Source of the DNA: Flavobacteriales bacterium
GTDB taxonomy: Bacteria; Bacteroidota; Bacteroidia; Flavobacteriales; Schleiferiaceae
Assembly: GCA_007693635.1 (NCBI GenBank)
Contig: REDE01000069.1
Coordinates: 1 to 34,889 of the forward strand
Reading direction: 5' to 3'
Length of the DNA stretch: 34,889 nucleotides
The notes beneath the pieces are model-generated. The model made no database searches. It worked only from the letters and a program-made list of their open reading frames with translations, and was not told the DNA's origin. A program made the position numbers and the translations under genes. Shown here piece by piece: positions 30,778 through 34,889 of the stretch (positions are counted from its first letter, which is position 1; every line of letters begins with the position of its first letter).

Positions 30778-31752
30778 ATGGAGAAGATTGGAGTATTTTA
30801 CGATGGGAATTATTTTCATCACGTCAGCAATTATTATTTTTACACACATTCCAAAAAACGTCGTTTGAGCGTTGCGGGAATTCATCAATTTATTCGAACT
30901 CGAGTTGCTGAGGAAAGCAACCTAGGTATTAATCTATGTCAAATTGTTGATGCTCATTATTTTAGGGGACGTAGCACGGCGTATGAAGCGAGTCAGCGGG
31001 GCAACCAATTATACTATGACCGCCTTTTTGATGACATTCTCACCCACGAAGGTGTAACAACCCATTATCTTCCAATGCGCAACGCCTATGGGCGAAGAGA
31101 GGATAAGGGTGTAGATATTACCTTGGCTTTGGAAGTCTATTCGCAAGCAGTAGCCGGAAAGTATACGACGGTTGCCTTGGTTATTTCCGATGGCGAATAT
31201 GTGCCTTTGGTTCGTAAATTAAATGCTTTAGGCGTAAAAGTCATGTTGCTTGCCTGGGATTTCGATTACTTAAATCACGAGGGAATTAAGAAGCAGACCA
31301 GGGCTTCGTACGAACTTTTAGAGCGTTCAAACTTTCCCTTACGAATGCACGAACTTATCGACGAGGGAAGTGTGGAGGGAATATTCGTGGCTTCTGAAAA
31401 TCGTAATCGCAATGATGAAGGAGCAGACTTTTCTCAATGGGACGATGATGACGATGAAACGGAAAGACCCTATCAAGGAACAGTCACCGAATTGGACGAC
31501 GAAGAAGATGATCCGGCGCACCTCAATGCGATAGAAGGTGACGAGCTACATAGCGAAATATTGTCGATAAAAGACGGTTTTGGTTTTATTCGATTCCCCA
31601 ATAATAATCTTTTCTTTCACTATTCGGATGTTGAAAACTGCGAGTTTTCTGAATTGCAGCCTGGTGAAAAAGTGAAATTTATTTTGTCTAGCGGAAACGG
31701 CGGACAAGACATCGCTAAGCGCGTTCGTAAGATAAACGCGAAAATTTGGTAG
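30778..31752 (+). CDS. NYN (PIN-like nuclease) domain protein fused to C-terminal cold-shock-like domain
   Basis: IGVFYDGNYF, GVDITLALEVYSQA, VALVISDGEYVPLVRKLNALGVKVML; C-terminal DGFGFIRFPNNNLFFHYSDV; acidic linker. Confidence 0.85.
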   Translation: MEKIGVFYDGNYFHHVSNYYFYTHSKKRRLSVAGIHQFIRTRVAEESNLGINLCQIVDAHYFRGRSTAYEASQRGNQLYYDRLFDDILTHEGVTTHYLPMRNAYGRREDKGVDITLALEVYSQAVAGKYTTVALVISDGEYVPLVRKLNALGVKVMLLAWDFDYLNHEGIKKQTRASYELLERSNFPLRMHELIDEGSVEGIFVASENRNRNDEGADFSQWDDDDDETERPYQGTVTELDDEEDDPAHLNAIEGDELHSEILSIKDGFGFIRFPNNNLFFHYSDVENCEFSELQPGEKVKFILSSGNGGQDIAKRVRKINAKIW

Positions 31753-31755
31753 AAG

Positions 31756-31796
31756 AAAAAGCGAACTCCGAGTTAATCCTCGGAGTTTGCTTTTTT
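31756..31796. terminator. convergent terminator, bidirectional in principle, overlapping the 3' end of the SPOR-like CDS
   Basis: aaaaagcgaactccgag-ttaatc-ctcggagtttgcttttt. Confidence 0.8.
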
Positions 31797-32228
31797 AGTT
31801 TGAACTTCATTCAGCGTTCGCTCGTCCTCAACACTTGGTAACGAAATTGTCGTTTCCACAATAAAAGCACTGATGTAGGTTTGTCTTAATCTAAGGGCTT
31901 TTGCTTGTGCGTTGAAGTAATCTCTGAAATCGCCAATCTGCACCTGATACTCCGGCGCTGAATATGACAGATAAGCCTTGGTGTCGGGAAAATTTTTAAT
32001 AAACTCAGCTCTTCGTGTTTCCGCCTCTCTTCGCGTACCATTATATATTTGAATGCGAAAACCCTTAATGTTTGCCGTCTCCGTGGTCTTGTAGGCTTCG
32101 AGTAAATCTTCAAAACTTTCCGATGCAAACCTTTCGGCAGTCGATTCAGCAGATTGCGCATATGCAATACCGAGTATCATGGAGAAAAACAAAGTGAAAA
32201 AGTGAGGCGTGAATGGTCTGTATTTCAT
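31773..32228 (-). CDS. SPOR-like domain periplasmic protein
   Basis: Signal peptide ending AYAQ; GFRIQIYNGTRREAETRRAEFIKNFPDTKAYLSYSAPEYQVQIGDF resembles a SPOR repeat. Confidence 0.65.
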   Translation of the reverse strand: MKYRPFTPHFFTLFFSMILGIAYAQSAESTAERFASESFEDLLEAYKTTETANIKGFRIQIYNGTRREAETRRAEFIKNFPDTKAYLSYSAPEYQVQIGDFRDYFNAQAKALRLRQTYISAFIVETTISLPSVEDERTLNEVQTKKANSED

Positions 32229-32542
32229 TTTGAGTAATCTAGGTGTTAAAAGTGCAAAGTAAAACATTGACGCAATACAATCTTTAAAATGCTTTTTTAT
32301 TCGTCAAAAATCTTTTCACAATTTTTTAGCGATTTATCGATCTTGGTGCCATCAAGCTTAAAGGCTTAAATTTATTTTATCATTCATGCTGATATAAAGC
32401 ATGTTTACATTCTTTATTAATTTCTAAGAATCAGAACGCTGAAGCATTGGATACATTTTAGACCGTATTTTTATTTAGAAGGATTTTAAATTGCTTGTTG
32501 TCCTTGTTTCCTTGGGAAAGGAATCATGATTTGTGTCATAAA

Positions 32543-32573
32543 TTTGCCGACCAATAAACAAGGTGTATCGTTG
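32543..32573 (+). promoter_or_regulatory. Bacteroidota-type promoter candidate for the act operon
   Basis: TTTG-N19-TATCGTTG (one mismatch to TAnnTTTG), about 30 nt upstream of the actA ATG. Confidence 0.5.
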
Positions 32574-32602
32574 TTGAACTAACACTTTAGAGACTTAATT
32601 CA

Positions 32603-33844
32603 ATGAACAAGAATCGTCTTTTCTTTCTTTTTTTCGCCAGCATGTTTACTCTATCGTCGATGCTTTTTGCACAAGACGCAGCAGAGTTGCCTGGTGATCC
32701 GGTAAATGGTAAAAAAATATTCAATGCTCAGTGTGGGGCTTGTCACAAACTTGATCGCAGAATGGTCGGTCCAGCTTTGGGTGATATTTCCCAACGTCAT
32801 TCGATGGAATGGATTATAGCATGGACTAGAAACAACGCGGAGTTGCGTGCTTCTGGTGATCGTGCTGCAATTGCCATCTTTGAAGAGTATAATGGTGCGA
32901 TTATGCCCGCCTTTCCTGCGCTCAGCGATCAGGATATCATGGACATTGTCGCCTACACAATCGAAGGTGACCAGAAAAAGGTTGCTGTGGCCTCTGGAGA
33001 TGGAGGCGCGGTTGCTAGTGGGACAGAAGATAAAGGTATGAACATCTGGGTCATTCTAGGTCTTGCTGCCTTTTTAGTTGTTCTCATTGCTATCTTGGTC
33101 AAAGTAAAGAATACCTTAAAGGTAATCAAAGGCGAGCCTACTTCTACCTTACTTGAAGACTCAACAGCTTTTACTCGCGTCGCTGTTCGCAATCGCAAAG
33201 TGATTACAATATTCACTTTGGTTGTTGCGGTGTTTTTGTTGAAAGAGCTTTATTTGGGGCTCATGGGTGTTGGCCTTGAACAAGGTTACCAGCCCGAACA
33301 GCCTATTGCGTTTTCTCACGCACTCCACGCGGGTGAAAACCAAATTGATTGTCAATACTGCCATTACGGAGCAGAAAAAGGTAAGCACTCAAACATTCCA
33401 TCAGTTAGTCTTTGTATGAACTGCCATATGTATGTTCAAGAAGGCTCAAAGTACGGCACAGAAGAGATTGATAAGATTTATGCGGCCGTTGGTTTCGATA
33501 GAGAAACGAGTCAGTATATCGATGGATACGAGCAAAAGCCAGTCAAATGGGTTCGTATTCACAACCTTCCTGACCTAGCTTATTTCAACCATGCGCAGCA
33601 CGTTAATGCCGGTAATATTGAGTGTCAAACTTGCCACGGTCCAGTACAAGAAATGGAGGAGGTCTATCAGTATTCTCCTTTGACTATGGGCTGGTGTATC
33701 AATTGTCACCGTGAAACTGAGGTTGACGTGAAAGACAACGGATATTACGAAGAAATGCACGAGAAGTTAAAAGCTAAACACGGCGATGGCAAGATCACTG
33801 TTGAGATGATCGGAGGCCTTGAATGTGGTAAGTGTCACTATTAA
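32603..33844 (+). CDS. actA: alternative complex III multiheme cytochrome c subunit ActA with N-terminal monoheme domain
   Basis: Six CxxCH motifs (CGACH, CQYCH, CMNCH, CQTCH, CINCH, CGKCH); TM segments between the first and the remaining five. Confidence 0.87.
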   Translation: MNKNRLFFLFFASMFTLSSMLFAQDAAELPGDPVNGKKIFNAQCGACHKLDRRMVGPALGDISQRHSMEWIIAWTRNNAELRASGDRAAIAIFEEYNGAIMPAFPALSDQDIMDIVAYTIEGDQKKVAVASGDGGAVASGTEDKGMNIWVILGLAAFLVVLIAILVKVKNTLKVIKGEPTSTLLEDSTAFTRVAVRNRKVITIFTLVVAVFLLKELYLGLMGVGLEQGYQPEQPIAFSHALHAGENQIDCQYCHYGAEKGKHSNIPSVSLCMNCHMYVQEGSKYGTEEIDKIYAAVGFDRETSQYIDGYEQKPVKWVRIHNLPDLAYFNHAQHVNAGNIECQTCHGPVQEMEEVYQYSPLTMGWCINCHRETEVDVKDNGYYEEMHEKLKAKHGDGKITVEMIGGLECGKCHY

Positions 33845-33865
33845 TACAAACCCATCACTTTAGAT

Positions 33866-34889
33866 ATGGCATCAGAAAAAACCTATTGGAAGGGTATTGA
33901 GGAATTAGATAATCCCTCATTGGTCGATACGTTAAAGCAAAATGAATTCCCAACAGAAATTCCTGTTGACGAGTTTTTGACCCAGCAAGAGCAAAATGGT
34001 TCAAGTACATCACGTCGTGATTTCCTAAAGTTTTTAGGTTTCTCTACAGCTGCTGCTACTTTGGCCGCTTGTGAAGCTCCAGTTGTTGAGTCTATTCCTT
34101 ACGTAGTTGCCCCAGACTCATTGGTTCCGGGTATAGCGAGTTACTACGCATCTACATATGATGATGGCTACGACTTTGCTAGTGTTCTTGTGAAAACTCG
34201 CGAGGGACGCCCTATAAAATTGGATCCAAATTCGGACGCACCTTATTCAGGTAACACCAATGCGCGTGTACAAGCCTCTGTTTTGAATCTTTACGACGCG
34301 ACTCGTTTGCAAGCTCCTTTGAAAGACGGTGAGGCCACTACCTGGTCAGTATTCAATAAGGACGTTAAATCAGCTTTAGAAAAGGCTTCTGCAGCGGGCA
34401 AGCGTATAGTTGTGCTTACTAGCTCCATTAATAGTCCTTCTTCGAAGCGTGCATATGCTGCCTTCGCCGAAACGTATGAAAATGTTTCCCACGTGGCTAT
34501 TGATGCTATTTCTTACAGCAATGCATTGGATGCTTCCGCGAAGGTTTTTGGTAACCGAGCATTCCCATACTTCGATTTCACAAAGGCTTCTCGCATTGTT
34601 TCTGTAGGCGCTGATTTTCTTGGCGATTGGATTGGTCAAGGTGTCTCTGGTGCTTACGCTACACGCCGTAAGCCTGGTAAGGACATGTCGCGCCACATCC
34701 AGATCGAATCAAATATGAGTCTAACGGGCTCAAATGCCGATACTCGTTACCGCGTAAAAACCTCCGAGTATGGAGTAATTTTAGCGGGTCTTTATAATCG
34801 TATCGCATCAGCTACTGGAAATGCAAGTGTAAGTGCCGGAAAGACCTCCATCGAATCACAGCTTGATAGTATAGCTAAAGATTTGTTGG
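33866..34889 (+). CDS. actB: alternative complex III molybdopterin oxidoreductase-like subunit ActB, N-terminal part (truncated at window end)
   Basis: Manual translation from ATG 33866: MASEKTYWKGIEELDNPSLVDTLKQNEFPTEIPVDEFL...TSRRDFLKFLGFSTAAATLAACEAPVVESIPYVVAPDSLVPGIASYYASTY; open to the window edge, so absent from the ORF track. Confidence 0.88.
   Translation, partial: MASEKTYWKGIEELDNPSLVDTLKQNEFPTEIPVDEFLTQQEQNGSSTSRRDFLKFLGFSTAAATLAACEAPVVESIPYVVAPDSLVPGIASYYASTYDDGYDFASVLVKTREGRPIKLDPNSDAPYSGNTNARVQASVLNLYDATRLQAPLKDGEATTWSVFNKDVKSALEKASAAGKRIVVLTSSINSPSSKRAYAAFAETYENVSHVAIDAISYSNALDASAKVFGNRAFPYFDFTKASRIVSVGADFLGDWIGQGVSGAYATRRKPGKDMSRHIQIESNMSLTGSNADTRYRVKTSEYGVILAGLYNRIASATGNASVSAGKTSIESQLDSIAKDLL

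Noticed and set aside
34376-34696. 106-aa minus-strand ORF
   Set aside because: Antisense to the clearly coding actB frame.
1-34889. Search for CRISPR arrays, tRNAs, transposases, integrases, and toxin-antitoxin or defence genes
   Set aside because: None recognised; gene content is chromosomal housekeeping plus accessory metabolism.

Overview
This looks like a chromosomal segment from a Bacteroidota/Flavobacteriia-like genome. I infer this from TTG/TTTG-N19-21-TAnnTTTG promoter-like sites, a TamB/TamL pair, a PcrB-like GGGP synthase and the start of an alternative complex III operon. I see no rRNA, tRNA, CRISPR array, transposase or phage module. Recognisable content, left to right: LuxR-type regulator (-); DUF2723 glycosyltransferase-like membrane protein, NodB deacetylase, exonuclease III, secreted protein, PcrB-like synthase, PnuC and an NR-kinase-like ATPase (+); lipoprotein and paaABCD (-); tamB/tamL (-); orphan korB and DEAD-box helicase (+); OMP and folC (-); two small Cys-rich lipoproteins around a membrane CPYC thioredoxin-like protein (-); sucA/sucB (-); OMP and NYN-CSD fusion (+); SPOR-like protein (-); actA and a truncated actB (+). 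actB is missing from the supplied ORF track because it runs off the window. No clear-cut new defence or mobile system is visible. The observations I would follow up are the Cys-lipoprotein/thioredoxin cluster, a terminator-like hairpin inside the paa operon, terminators embedded in the C-terminal codons of convergent genes, an orphan KorB next to a complete-looking ODH E1/E2 pair, the NYN-CSD fusion, and a LuxR regulator whose receiver-like domain appears to lack the phospho-acceptor.
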